Shown here piece by piece: positions 52,245 to 60,593 of a stretch of DNA of 64,000 nucleotides; position 1 is the stretch's first letter, and each line of letters starts with the position of its first letter. The stretch is taken from assembly GCA_965204245.1 (NCBI GenBank), contig CBDBED010000002.1:1-64000 (forward strand), given 5' to 3'. A program made the translations under genes and the position numbers. The notes beneath the pieces are model-generated. The model had not been told where the DNA came from and ran no database searches. It was given only the letters and a program-made list of their open reading frames with translations. Source of the stretch: JAAXIE01 sp965204245. GTDB lineage: Bacteria; Chloroflexota; Dehalococcoidia; Lucifugimonadales; JAAXIE01.

Positions 52245-53525
52245 TTGGCTACTGACGTTGCGGGCTTGGTTTCCACTAAGGAAGGACTGCTCAGCAGGCG
52301 CATTTTTATTGAGGAAGATATCTATCAGCAGGAACTGGAACGGATTTTTGCCCGCTGCTGGCTGTTCCTGTGCCATGACAGCCAGATACCTAACCCCGGA
52401 GATTTCTTCTCCACCTATATGGGCGAAGACCCAGTGCTGGTGACCCGTGACTCCAATAGCAAGATTGGTGCCTTCCTGAATGTGTGCCGGCATCGCGGAA
52501 ACCGGGTATGCCGAGCCGATTCCGGGAACGCGACCGCGTTTGTTTGCGCCTACCATGGTTGGACCTACGGTAGCGATGGTAGGCTCATCGCCGTACCCAG
52601 CCTAAAGGAGGCGTATTACGACGAACTGGACACCTCGAAGTGGGGACTGGTGCCAGTGGCGCAGTTGGAGAGCTACAAGGGGCTGGTGTTCGCCACCTTC
52701 GACCCGGAGGCGCCTCCGTTGAGGGAGTACCTCGGTGAGATGGCGTGGTATCTGGATGCCTTCTTCGACCGGCGAGAGGGAGGTATCGAGGTGTTCGGCG
52801 GAATGCACAAGTGGGTGGTGCCCTGCAACTGGAAGTTCGCCGCTGAGAACTTCGGTGGAGACGCCTACCACATCTCCTGGAACCACCTGTCGGCGTTGCG
52901 CACCGGAACAACCTCGAACTCCCGAAACAAAGAGCAACGGGGTGATGCTCTGTATGGCACCATCGTGGCACCGGGAAACGGTCATTCCGTGATCTCGCGT
53001 GGACCGGGGGACTACTCGGACTCTTCGGTACAGGAATTGTTCGAGTACGACATGTCGGTACAGGAAGAGGTTGCCCAGAGACTGGGGCCGCGACACCATA
53101 TCTCCAACCCAATAGTGGGCACTGTGTTCCCCAACTTTTCCATGCTGCGTAACATCTCTTTCGTTATGAGGGTGTGGCATCCGCGTGGCCCTGACAAAAT
53201 CGAGGTGTGGTCGTGGCACTTCGTTGACAAGAATGCGCCACCCGAGGTGAAGGAGGTGGTGCGTCTTTCGTCCCTGCGCAGCTTCAGCATGGGCGGGAGC
53301 TTTGAGCAGGATGATATGGACAACTGGCAGGAGTGCACCGACACCTCTCGTGGCACCGTCTCGCGTCGGGTACCCATTAACCAGACTATGGGACTGGGCC
53401 GGGATGAGTTCAACGAGGAGTTGATGGCCTACTCCAGCGAGAACCCTGTCAGTGAGTTGTCCCATCGCAGCTTCTATGACCACTGGGCCAGGGTGATGAA
53501 CGCCGAGCGGTGGGACGAAATCTGA
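52245..53525 (+). CDS. Rieske ring-hydroxylating oxygenase, alpha subunit (copy 3)
   Basis: 426 residues from TTG 52245, GGGAGGTGA upstream. Same motifs as copy 2 (CRHRGNRVC, CAYHGWTYG, NFGGDAYHISWNH, QDDMDNWQ). 52 bases after copy 2 and followed 15 bases later by an alpha/beta-hydrolase-fold gene, so these probably form a single transcript. Confidence 0.92.
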   Translation: MATDVAGLVSTKEGLLSRRIFIEEDIYQQELERIFARCWLFLCHDSQIPNPGDFFSTYMGEDPVLVTRDSNSKIGAFLNVCRHRGNRVCRADSGNATAFVCAYHGWTYGSDGRLIAVPSLKEAYYDELDTSKWGLVPVAQLESYKGLVFATFDPEAPPLREYLGEMAWYLDAFFDRREGGIEVFGGMHKWVVPCNWKFAAENFGGDAYHISWNHLSALRTGTTSNSRNKEQRGDALYGTIVAPGNGHSVISRGPGDYSDSSVQELFEYDMSVQEEVAQRLGPRHHISNPIVGTVFPNFSMLRNISFVMRVWHPRGPDKIEVWSWHFVDKNAPPEVKEVVRLSSLRSFSMGGSFEQDDMDNWQECTDTSRGTVSRRVPINQTMGLGRDEFNEELMAYSSENPVSELSHRSFYDHWARVMNAERWDEI

Positions 53526-53540
53526 TTCTCTGGACGGAAT

Positions 53541-54401
53541 ATGCCTGATAGCGTCGTAAACGGCTGCAAGATACGTTACCAAGAGCAGGGCTCCGGCCCA
53601 CCCGTGGTGCTCACTCCGGGTGGCCGCTGGGGAGGGTACGTCCAAGAGGCCGTAGCGGGCCTCCTGGCAGAACGTCATCGTGTAATCACTTGGGACCGGC
53701 GCAACTGCGACGGCGCAGCCGACATAGTCATAGACGGGGAACTGACCGAAGCGGAGATATGGGCTGAAGACTTGGCGGCCCTCATCCGGCACTTGGGTAT
53801 CGGCCCCTGCTTTGTGGGCGAGTATGCCGGGTGCCGCACCACTCCGTGGCTTGCCTTGCGACATCCCGGTTTGGTGAAGGGAATGCTGCTGGCTTGGCCG
53901 TCAGGTGGCCCCTATCCGGCGGAGCGCCTACCACGTAACTTCTACCAACAGTACATCGAGGCCGCAGGCAAGGGGGGGATGGATCAAGTAGCGGCCACCG
54001 CCAACTTCGCTGATTCGATGCAACACAACCCCGGCAACCGTCAGAGACTTTTGGACATGGATGTCGGGGAGTTCACTGGCATAATGTCACGCTGGTCCAA
54101 AGCATTCACCGGCAGCGGCCACCTGCCTGTGGCGGGCTGCACTGCCACTGAGGAACAGTGGGCTTCTATAGTAGTGCCCGCTGTCGTCGTTGCAGGTTGC
54201 GACCCGGTCCATCCCACCGAGGCCGCCCGGAACATTAGCCAATTGATGCCCAATTGTTCCTTCCATGACCCGGTTATACCCCTGGACGAGTGGGACCTAG
54301 TGTTCGGCAACAATCCCTACCCCGTGACCTCCAAGCTTCAGGGCGAGCGGGTAGCCCCTGTATGGCTGGAGTTCCTAGCGAATCAATCATTTCAGGAATA
54401 G
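53541..54401 (+). CDS. Alpha/beta-hydrolase-fold protein with degenerate active site
   Basis: 286 residues, clearly of the fold: VVLTPGGRWGGY (oxyanion strand), VITWDRRNCDGA, and the elbow region LGIGPCFVGEYAGCRTTPW. The nucleophile position of G-x-S-x-G is Tyr95 (GEYAG), and the C-terminal catalytic His is not found in the expected place (PLDEWDLVFG). An acidic residue (GCDPVHPTEA) remains. It may be non-catalytic, bind ligand, or be a cofactor-free enzyme. Operon end of the Rieske pair. Confidence 0.75.
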   Translation: MPDSVVNGCKIRYQEQGSGPPVVLTPGGRWGGYVQEAVAGLLAERHRVITWDRRNCDGAADIVIDGELTEAEIWAEDLAALIRHLGIGPCFVGEYAGCRTTPWLALRHPGLVKGMLLAWPSGGPYPAERLPRNFYQQYIEAAGKGGMDQVAATANFADSMQHNPGNRQRLLDMDVGEFTGIMSRWSKAFTGSGHLPVAGCTATEEQWASIVVPAVVVAGCDPVHPTEAARNISQLMPNCSFHDPVIPLDEWDLVFGNNPYPVTSKLQGERVAPVWLEFLANQSFQE

Positions 54402-54407
54402 TAAAGT

Positions 54408-55379
54408 ATGAGTAGTGAAGACAACGTCCGGAGGATAGAAGGAGACACCCTACTACTTGGCTCCGGGCTTTACATAGATGTAGAGAACCTTCATCCCGAC
54501 GGCCAGACTGTAATCGAGGCCCTTCTGGATGGCTGGCCGACCGAATGGCCGGCACCATCGCGCTTGACCTTGTATACGCGAGCCGATCAGACGGAGTTGT
54601 GGCGTTTATGGGCCCAGCACCGTTTTGGGCATTTGCAGGTCACGGCTCATGGGACCCAGCATTTCAGTTGGTCATCCACTAAGAACTCCGCTGATATCGC
54701 CATCGCCATCAAGGCTATGGCGGATCTTGTCGTCGGGCGAGTGAGCAACGTGGTGGTGCTGAGCGACGACAGCGACTTCATATCGCTTTATGTTGCCATC
54801 CGCGACGAGCAGGAAATACCCCGCGTGGAAGGCCGGCCCCCCTTCCTGTGGGCGGTGACCGACCGCAAGGGGCCTCTCTCCACTACCGTCGAGCAGTTCT
54901 TCCCGCCCACACACCTGCACATAGTTTCGCCGGAGCGGGTGCGGGCTCTCAAAGCTGCGGAGGCAGTGAAGCAACTACAGAGTCCGCCCCCTGAGCCTTC
55001 CATTGTGACGCTGCCAGTAAGAGTGTCCGCGGAAACGGCACCGATGCCGGAACAGACCCCTGCTGACCCCCCGAAAGCCACTGAGCCGACGCCACCCAAG
55101 CCGGGTGAAGTCTTCCGGGACATGGCGAAAGCTGTAGTGGAAGAGCTTCCGGTTGGCCCATTCAAGAGCGGTGACGCTCAGGCGATCATCAAAAGGGGTT
55201 GGCCGACTCATCAGATGGCTAAAGCGCCAAGCGCTTCTTTCGGAACCCATTTCAAAGACCGCGTCTGGCCTTTTCTGGAGGTTTGCGGAGTACGAATCCC
55301 CAATCCGAACAAGAAACCCATCCAGTATGAAATGACGGTCGAGGCGAAGGACGCAATATCGGGCGCGATTGTGGACTAG
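54408..55379 (+). CDS. NYN-domain (PIN-like) protein
   Basis: 323 residues. NYN/LabA-like nuclease domain (about 18-175): LYIDVEN with the first Asp, KNSADIAIAIKAMADLV with the second, and VVVLSDDSDFISL with the third acidic cluster, the usual metal site of this RNase fold. A Pro-rich linker (about 190-235) leads to a ~80-residue C-terminal helical/winged domain (VGPFKSGDAQAIIKRGWPTHQM). NYN proteins cleave structured RNA. Begins 6 bases after the hydrolase gene. Confidence 0.82.
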   Translation: MSSEDNVRRIEGDTLLLGSGLYIDVENLHPDGQTVIEALLDGWPTEWPAPSRLTLYTRADQTELWRLWAQHRFGHLQVTAHGTQHFSWSSTKNSADIAIAIKAMADLVVGRVSNVVVLSDDSDFISLYVAIRDEQEIPRVEGRPPFLWAVTDRKGPLSTTVEQFFPPTHLHIVSPERVRALKAAEAVKQLQSPPPEPSIVTLPVRVSAETAPMPEQTPADPPKATEPTPPKPGEVFRDMAKAVVEELPVGPFKSGDAQAIIKRGWPTHQMAKAPSASFGTHFKDRVWPFLEVCGVRIPNPNKKPIQYEMTVEAKDAISGAIVD

Positions 55380-55408
55380 CAACGGCCGGTGGCCTAGACA
55401 TCCATAGG

Positions 55409-56221
55409 CTAGATCATAAAGTTCATACCGCCCACGATGGCTTCTCCCAGAGCTTGGTTGCCTGCGATTGCTACCTTGCCTTGTGCCAACGTCTGCTCTG
55501 AATCCCAGCGGCCGCAGCCGAGGCAGGCGAAGGTTTCGGCGTCCATGGTGAGGGTGACGTCGGGGTTGGAGGGTTCCTGTTCCAAGAGGGAGCCCCGACG
55601 TTCGTGGACTCCTACTGAGACCGTCTGGCCTGCCGCGCCTGTTACCCGGAAGACTGCTGTTGAGCCGTCAGGGGCAGAGGCTCGCCGGGCGACTACAAAC
55701 GGCATCGCCAGAGCAGTGCGTTCGACGGAATGTTGGGCTACCGGGCCCTCCATGTGACCGGGCTGGCCTACGGCGCGGCGGATGTCCTGCTCGTGGACCC
55801 ATGCGTCGAAGATGCGAATACGCAGGAAGTCGGCAACGGTGCCGGGACCGATGGGAGTCTCGGTCTCGGCAGCAAAGTCCTCAGGGGTCATGGCCCTCAG
55901 ATCGATCATGCGTTCAGCAGTCAACTCTTTGAACTCGGCCAGCACCTGCGCACCTGTGCGGGAGCGTCGCCAGCCCACCTGCTCCTCATTGCGTGCGCCG
56001 ATCTCGTTGCGGACATGGCCTGTCTCGGTAGGGGTGTGTTCGGGCGCAGGGCGGCCCAAGATGCGGGACTCGCTGCCGACGAGGTGGGAGATCTGGTCTT
56101 GGACCGACCAGTTGGGGCAGTCGGTGGGCGTCTTCCACTGCTCTTCCGAGAAGCCTTGGCACAGGGAGTCGATGGAATGCCAGACGGCTTCCATCATGTC
56201 TACCAGCTGCTGTTCACTCAT
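55409..56221 (-). CDS. Maleylpyruvate isomerase/DinB-fold protein (third paralogue)
   Basis: 270 residues: CPNWSVQDQISHLVG gives the metal His, FDAWVHEQDIRRAVG the C-terminal His/Glu pair, and an SCP2-like domain (VTLTMDAETFACLGCGRWD) follows. TIGR03083-like family, mycothiol-linked in actinobacteria. Lies 48 bases after trpG on the same strand and may be transcribed with the trp genes. Confidence 0.78.
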   Translation of the reverse strand: MSEQQLVDMMEAVWHSIDSLCQGFSEEQWKTPTDCPNWSVQDQISHLVGSESRILGRPAPEHTPTETGHVRNEIGARNEEQVGWRRSRTGAQVLAEFKELTAERMIDLRAMTPEDFAAETETPIGPGTVADFLRIRIFDAWVHEQDIRRAVGQPGHMEGPVAQHSVERTALAMPFVVARRASAPDGSTAVFRVTGAAGQTVSVGVHERRGSLLEQEPSNPDVTLTMDAETFACLGCGRWDSEQTLAQGKVAIAGNQALGEAIVGGMNFMI

Positions 56222-56269
56222 TCCGCACCTCTATATGAGATTGGTCATCACGGGGAGGACTGGAATGCC

Positions 56270-56845
56270 TCAAGCCTCAGCCACTTCTGCAAGGAAATTT
56301 CGCAATAGGTCATGGCCGACGGTGGTCATGATGGACTCGGGATGGAACTGGACGCCTTGGATAGGATATTCCGTGTGGCGTAGTCCCATTATCAAGCCAT
56401 TTGCAGTCCATGCAGTGACTTCGAGACAGTCGGGGACGGTGTCGTAGTGAACTGCTAGGGAGTGGTAGCGGATGGCAGGGAAGGGGTTGGGGAGGCCTTG
56501 GAATACTCCCACGCCCTTGTGGCGGATGTCCGACATTTTGCCGTGCATGATTTCTCCTGCCGGTCCCACGGTGGCCCCAAAGGCTTGGCCCACGCACTGG
56601 TGGCCCAAGCAGACGCCTAGCGTCGGGACTTGAGGTCCCATACGCAGGATGACGTCTTGGGAGATGCCCGCCTCGTACGGAGTACAAGGTCCGGGGGATA
56701 CTACGAGGCCTTGGGGTTGCAGGGCTTCGATTTCGTCCAGGGTCACCTTGTCGTTGCGCCTGACCTCTACTTCGGCCCCTAGTTCGCTGAGGTACTGGTA
56801 CAGGTTGTAGGTGAAGCTGTCGTAGTTGTCGATGATGAGAATCAT
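56270..56845 (-). CDS. trpG: Anthranilate synthase component II (glutamine amidotransferase)
   Basis: 191 residues from ATG 56845, which overlaps the stop of the VOC gene (ATGA). Class I amidotransferase: ILIIDNYDSFTYNLYQYL start, oxyanion PGPCTP, nucleophile elbow GVCLGHQ with catalytic Cys, and the His-Glu pair in QFHPESI. Supplies ammonia from glutamine to TrpE for anthranilate (or aminodeoxychorismate) synthesis. Placement in the trpE transcription unit behind a Trp T-box supports the tryptophan role. Confidence 0.92.
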   Translation of the reverse strand: MILIIDNYDSFTYNLYQYLSELGAEVEVRRNDKVTLDEIEALQPQGLVVSPGPCTPYEAGISQDVILRMGPQVPTLGVCLGHQCVGQAFGATVGPAGEIMHGKMSDIRHKGVGVFQGLPNPFPAIRYHSLAVHYDTVPDCLEVTAWTANGLIMGLRHTEYPIQGVQFHPESIMTTVGHDLLRNFLAEVAEA

Positions 56846-57282
56846 GACAACAACTCCACGAACTCCAGCCAATTGCCGTCGGGGTCTTGGGCGTAGAGGG
56901 CCTTGCGGATATCCCTGCCATCCTCGGTCAGGGTTGCAGGCGGGTTGGTGAACTGCATACCCTTGTGGCCGAGGTCGTCATATAGCTGGTCGATGCCCTC
57001 CACGTAGAAGGCCAAGTGGGATGCGCCCAAGGCATTCTTGGGTAGTTGACCCTCGACGCTGGGAGGCACTACGTACTGGATAAGCTCCAAGGCATGGCCG
57101 TTACCCATGCTGAGGAAGGCGACCTTGAGATAGGCGTCCTCGAAGCCGAGGAGCTTCTGAGCGAACTCACCATGCCGCTCGTAGCGCCCGATTACTTCCA
57201 GGCCCAGAGCATTCTGGTAGAAGCCTACCGAGCTTTCGAGGTCTCTCACTACGAAACCGGTGTGGAAGAAGGACTTGAGCAT
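56842..57282 (-). CDS. VOC-family (glyoxalase-like) protein inside the trp operon
   Basis: 146 residues, single VOC module: FFHTGFVVRDLESSVGFYQNALGLEV with first metal His, ALELIQY, ASHLAFYVEGIDQLYDDL and YAQDPDGNWLEFVEL with the terminal Glu. Glyoxalase/methylmalonyl-CoA epimerase/dioxygenase superfamily. Lies 42 bases after trpE and overlaps trpG by ATGA, an unusual position. Function not deducible. Confidence 0.82.
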   Translation of the reverse strand: MLKSFFHTGFVVRDLESSVGFYQNALGLEVIGRYERHGEFAQKLLGFEDAYLKVAFLSMGNGHALELIQYVVPPSVEGQLPKNALGASHLAFYVEGIDQLYDDLGHKGMQFTNPPATLTEDGRDIRKALYAQDPDGNWLEFVELLS

Positions 57283-57324
57283 GATGCTCCTTTCTGACTG
57301 AGGACTGGCCGGATTCCATGCCTG

Positions 57325-58800
57325 TCAGTCCCGGCCCTCGGCCCGGTCGATGGCCCGTAGCAGGGCCGAGGCCTTGTGCCACGTTTCCTGGTATTCCTCT
57401 TCGGGGACTGAGTCGGCGACGATACCGCCTCCGGCTTGAACGTAGGCGGTGTTCATACCCGTCGTTTCATCGGGACGCATCACGATGGTGCGGATGGTGA
57501 TGGCGGCGTCCATATTGCCGGAGAAGCTGAAGTAGCCCACTGATCCCGCGTAGGGCCCACGCATCTGACCCTCGGACTCGGAGATGATCTCCATGGCGCG
57601 TATCTTGGGCGCTCCGGATACCGTGCCTGCGGGGAAGCAGGCGCGCAGGGCGTCATAGGCGGTCAGTTCGGGTTTGATGTCACCAACTACATGGGATACG
57701 AGGTGGATGACGTGGGAGTAGCGCTCGACGTCCATCAGTTGGGGCACCGAGACTGTGCCTGGCTGGCTGACGCGCCCGATGTCGTTGCGCCCTAGGTCCA
57801 CGAGCATGATGTGCTCGGCGCGTTCCTTCTCGCTCTCGCGCAACTCCTTCTCCATGTCCTCGGATTCGGCGGCGTCGCGGCCACGGGGGCGCGTGCCAGC
57901 GATGGGATGGGTGGTGACGCGGCCGTCCTCCAGACGCACCAGCATCTCGGGCGAAGTGCCGATAATCTGGAAGCCGTCCAGTTCGAGGTAGTACATGTAT
58001 GGAGAGGGGTTGATGGTGCGGAGGGCTCGATAAATCTGGAAGGGCTTGGCGTGGGTGGGACGGGCGAAGCGTTGTGACAGCACTGCTTGGATGATGTCGC
58101 CGTCGTGGATGTAGTCCTTGGCTCGAAGGACGGCCAGTTCGTAGTCTTCCTGGCTGAAGTTGGATGTGACGTGTGGGGTGGAGTTGATTGGTGCAGGGGT
58201 AGTGGCGGGTGGTACCTCAAGGGGTTGCTCCAACCGTTCGACCAACTGGTCGATTCTGCGAGTGGCCTCCTTGTACTCGGTCTCCAAGTCGCCGTCGAGA
58301 CGTATGTGGCTAAGCACCTTGATGGAGTGGCGCAGGTGGTCGAACACTAGAAGAGTGTCGGCGCAGAGGAATATGGATTCGGGGAGGCCCAGTGGGTCCT
58401 CCGGTGGAGCGGGCACGCGGGGCTCAAAATAGCGGATGGCGTCATAGGCAATGTATCCGACCGCTCCGCCGTGGAAGCGGGGCAACTCGGGCAGAGAGAC
58501 GACCGTGTGGCGCTCCATCTCGGCTTGCACTGGGCCCAGTGGGTCCACGGCTCCTTGGTCTTGGCCCGGCCCGCTCTTGAGAACGCGGTAGGGCTCGGTG
58601 CCGATGAAGCTGTAGCGAGCGAGGCGTTCGCCGCCCTCCACACTTTCAAGCAGGAAGGAATAGGGGGGGCGGGCCACCTTGAGGTAGGCGGATACCGGGG
58701 TCTCCAAGTCGGCAGGGACCTCGCGGTAGATGGGCACGAGGTTACCCTGTGAGGCTAGCTCTCTGACCTCTTCAAGCGAAGGATAGTAGGTGTTGGCCAT
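57325..58800 (-). CDS. trpE: Anthranilate synthase component I
   Basis: 491 residues, normal length. Chorismate-binding enzyme: N-terminal regulatory part with ETPVSAYLKVARPPYSFLLESVEGGERLARYSFIG (the LLES motif is linked to Trp binding in relatives), then the catalytic domain with GTRPRGRDAAESE, DLGRNDIGRV, SYRVHLV-equivalent YSHVIHLVSHVVG, FPAGTVSGAPKIRAME and YAGSVGYFSF. Converts chorismate plus ammonia to anthranilate. Preceded by a T-box leader with a Trp specifier, so expression should rise when tRNA-Trp is uncharged. Confidence 0.95.
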   Translation of the reverse strand: MANTYYPSLEEVRELASQGNLVPIYREVPADLETPVSAYLKVARPPYSFLLESVEGGERLARYSFIGTEPYRVLKSGPGQDQGAVDPLGPVQAEMERHTVVSLPELPRFHGGAVGYIAYDAIRYFEPRVPAPPEDPLGLPESIFLCADTLLVFDHLRHSIKVLSHIRLDGDLETEYKEATRRIDQLVERLEQPLEVPPATTPAPINSTPHVTSNFSQEDYELAVLRAKDYIHDGDIIQAVLSQRFARPTHAKPFQIYRALRTINPSPYMYYLELDGFQIIGTSPEMLVRLEDGRVTTHPIAGTRPRGRDAAESEDMEKELRESEKERAEHIMLVDLGRNDIGRVSQPGTVSVPQLMDVERYSHVIHLVSHVVGDIKPELTAYDALRACFPAGTVSGAPKIRAMEIISESEGQMRGPYAGSVGYFSFSGNMDAAITIRTIVMRPDETTGMNTAYVQAGGGIVADSVPEEEYQETWHKASALLRAIDRAEGRD

Positions 58801-58841
58801 TCTTGTACGGTTCTTCTTTCGCCTCTGTGTGTATGTGCCTT

Positions 58842-58880
58842 CAAAAACAATCAGCCCCGTCCTTAGGGACGGGGCTGATT
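58842..58880 (-). terminator. T-box regulated terminator
   Basis: Hairpin AATCAGCCCCGTCC / GGACGGGGCTGATT with a short loop, followed on the minus strand by GTTTTTG. It lies between the T-box and the trpE start and competes with the antiterminator. Confidence 0.88.
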
Positions 58881-59120
58881 CCGCGGTGCCACCCTATTTG
58901 CCGGACGAGGCATCAAGTGCAGTCCGGCATCTCTACCGACGCTACCCTTCGGGGAACGTCTGGGGCCTTATAACGGGGCCCATTCCGGCTCGGCCTACTT
59001 GGACGGGTGTCGGTTCGGCTTGCGGCTCTGAGGTCCATTCAAGCGATGCGCTGGCACCGGCTCACACCTTACCCGGCTCTCTGGGCCCCGCTTCGCGCCC
59101 TACTAGTCCTCTTCACAGCC
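58842..59120 (-). promoter_or_regulatory. T-box leader, Trp specifier, upstream of trpE
   Basis: Read on the minus strand, the canonical T-box sequence AGGGTGGCACCGCG is at 58895-58882, followed at once by a strong terminator. Upstream a stem-I-like domain contains GGTGTGAGCCGG and a specifier-type loop GAATGGACC, with TGG (tryptophan) at 59037-59035. Uncharged tRNA-Trp would stabilise the antiterminator and allow trpE transcription. The 5' boundary is approximate. Confidence 0.88.
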
Positions 59121-59191
59121 TTTGCTGTATTGCAGGAGAGTATAGAAATGGCGGGATGGGAGTGTCAATCGGTGCGGCAGTAGGATGCAGG

Positions 59192-60538
59192 CTAATCACC
59201 GGCCATGCTGGGTGCGGGGTGGGTGCGGGCTTCTGCTGGGAGGTCGTCTTCCCAGTTGGCGGGAATGAGGCGTTGGGAGGTGGATTCCAAGGCGAGCACC
59301 AAGGCGGCGCCTCCCAAGCTGGTTAGCAAGCTGAATATCAGGATGGCGGTATAGGAGCCGCTAATGGCTATCATCACGCCCGCTGCCCAACTGACGAAGG
59401 CATGGGCCAACAGTGAGCCAGCGTTCTGCCAACCATAGAGGGTGCCCAAGGGACCGTTGCCGTAGTACTGGCGGTTGATGACCAAGTAGCCTGTCCATTC
59501 GCCGCCGAAGCCGAGGCCAAAGATGGCGGAGAAGAGGAAGAACTCCCAAGCGCTGTCGGCCCAGAACAGCATCAACACCGGGAAGCCCTGTAGCAGCAGG
59601 CAGGTTGCCATCACCAGCTTGGTGCCCTTGCGTTCGCATAGGATCGGGGTCACGAATCGGCTTATGATGCTGACCGAGGAGATGATGGTGAGGGTGAAGG
59701 CGGCGGTGCCGAGACTGATGCCTCGGTCGTCCACGGCCAGAGGGACCACAAACAGCATGATGATGCCGTGGCCGGCGCATCCCAGCCCGTGAATACAGGG
59801 CAGGTTCCAGAAGGCCTTAGTGCGCCGCACGTGCTGGTTGAAGACCTTGAGGCGTATCTTCTCGATGGACTTGCGTCTCTCCACGCGGGCCGCGTCACCG
59901 GCTATCCACCCATAGGGCTTCAGCCCCATCTCTTCCGGTGTGTTGCGGAGGGGAATCGCCAACAGCAATAGGGAAGCGCCGAGCACTGCGCATATCAGCA
60001 GGAACGAGTTCTGCCATCCTAGGTTGCCGACCATGAGGGGCAGCAGCGGGGCGAAAACGGCTGAGCCGATGCCGGACGCGGCCCAGAGCACGCCGGTGCC
60101 GAGCCCGAGGCGGCGGGTGAACCACAGGGCTACTCCCGCCATCAGGGGGACCATGAAGATGACTTGGGCGATGCCGCGCAGGATTCCGAAGGAGAAGTAG
60201 AGGCTCCACAGGTGGTCCATGAAGGCGACCAAAAGCAGGGTAATGACGTAGAGAACCGCGCTCAGGAGCATCACCCTGCGGGCCCCGAACCGGTCACCCA
60301 TCCAGCCGGCTATCGGGGCAAAGACGGCGGCGGCTAGGTAGAAGAGACCAAAGGAGAGGCCGATATCATCGATCTCGAATCCGAACTCGTCCTGCAGGGG
60401 TGTCACGAGGACGCCAGCGGCCCAGCCCACGGCCAAACCAATCATCTGGGCAGTGGCGAGGGCGGCTACGATGACCCACACGTAGTGGAAGGGGAGCTTG
60501 CGGCTGAGCCACTGGGAGGGCGCGTTCAGGAGGAACAT
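59192..60538 (-). CDS. MFS transporter
   Basis: 448 residues with twelve hydrophobic helices and the MFS loop motif GWMGDRFGARRVML between helices 2 and 3; a matching region in the second half is CERKGTKLVMA. Resembles oxalate/formate and monocarboxylate carriers (NarK-independent, OFA-like). Inner membrane. Could import acids degraded by neighbouring enzymes. Starts 50 bases downstream of the Rieske copy-4 stop on the same strand, so the two may be co-transcribed. Confidence 0.88.
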   Translation of the reverse strand: MFLLNAPSQWLSRKLPFHYVWVIVAALATAQMIGLAVGWAAGVLVTPLQDEFGFEIDDIGLSFGLFYLAAAVFAPIAGWMGDRFGARRVMLLSAVLYVITLLLVAFMDHLWSLYFSFGILRGIAQVIFMVPLMAGVALWFTRRLGLGTGVLWAASGIGSAVFAPLLPLMVGNLGWQNSFLLICAVLGASLLLLAIPLRNTPEEMGLKPYGWIAGDAARVERRKSIEKIRLKVFNQHVRRTKAFWNLPCIHGLGCAGHGIIMLFVVPLAVDDRGISLGTAAFTLTIISSVSIISRFVTPILCERKGTKLVMATCLLLQGFPVLMLFWADSAWEFFLFSAIFGLGFGGEWTGYLVINRQYYGNGPLGTLYGWQNAGSLLAHAFVSWAAGVMIAISGSYTAILIFSLLTSLGGAALVLALESTSQRLIPANWEDDLPAEARTHPAPSMAGD

Positions 60539-60593
60539 GCGCCCCCGCCAGTGAGCGGGCTTCGATTGAATGGGCGTCTACAGGGCAGTGTAG

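Noticed and set aside
52602..53864. 420-codon minus-strand open frame
   Set aside because: Antisense shadow of Rieske copy 3 and the following hydrolase gene; no family resemblance.
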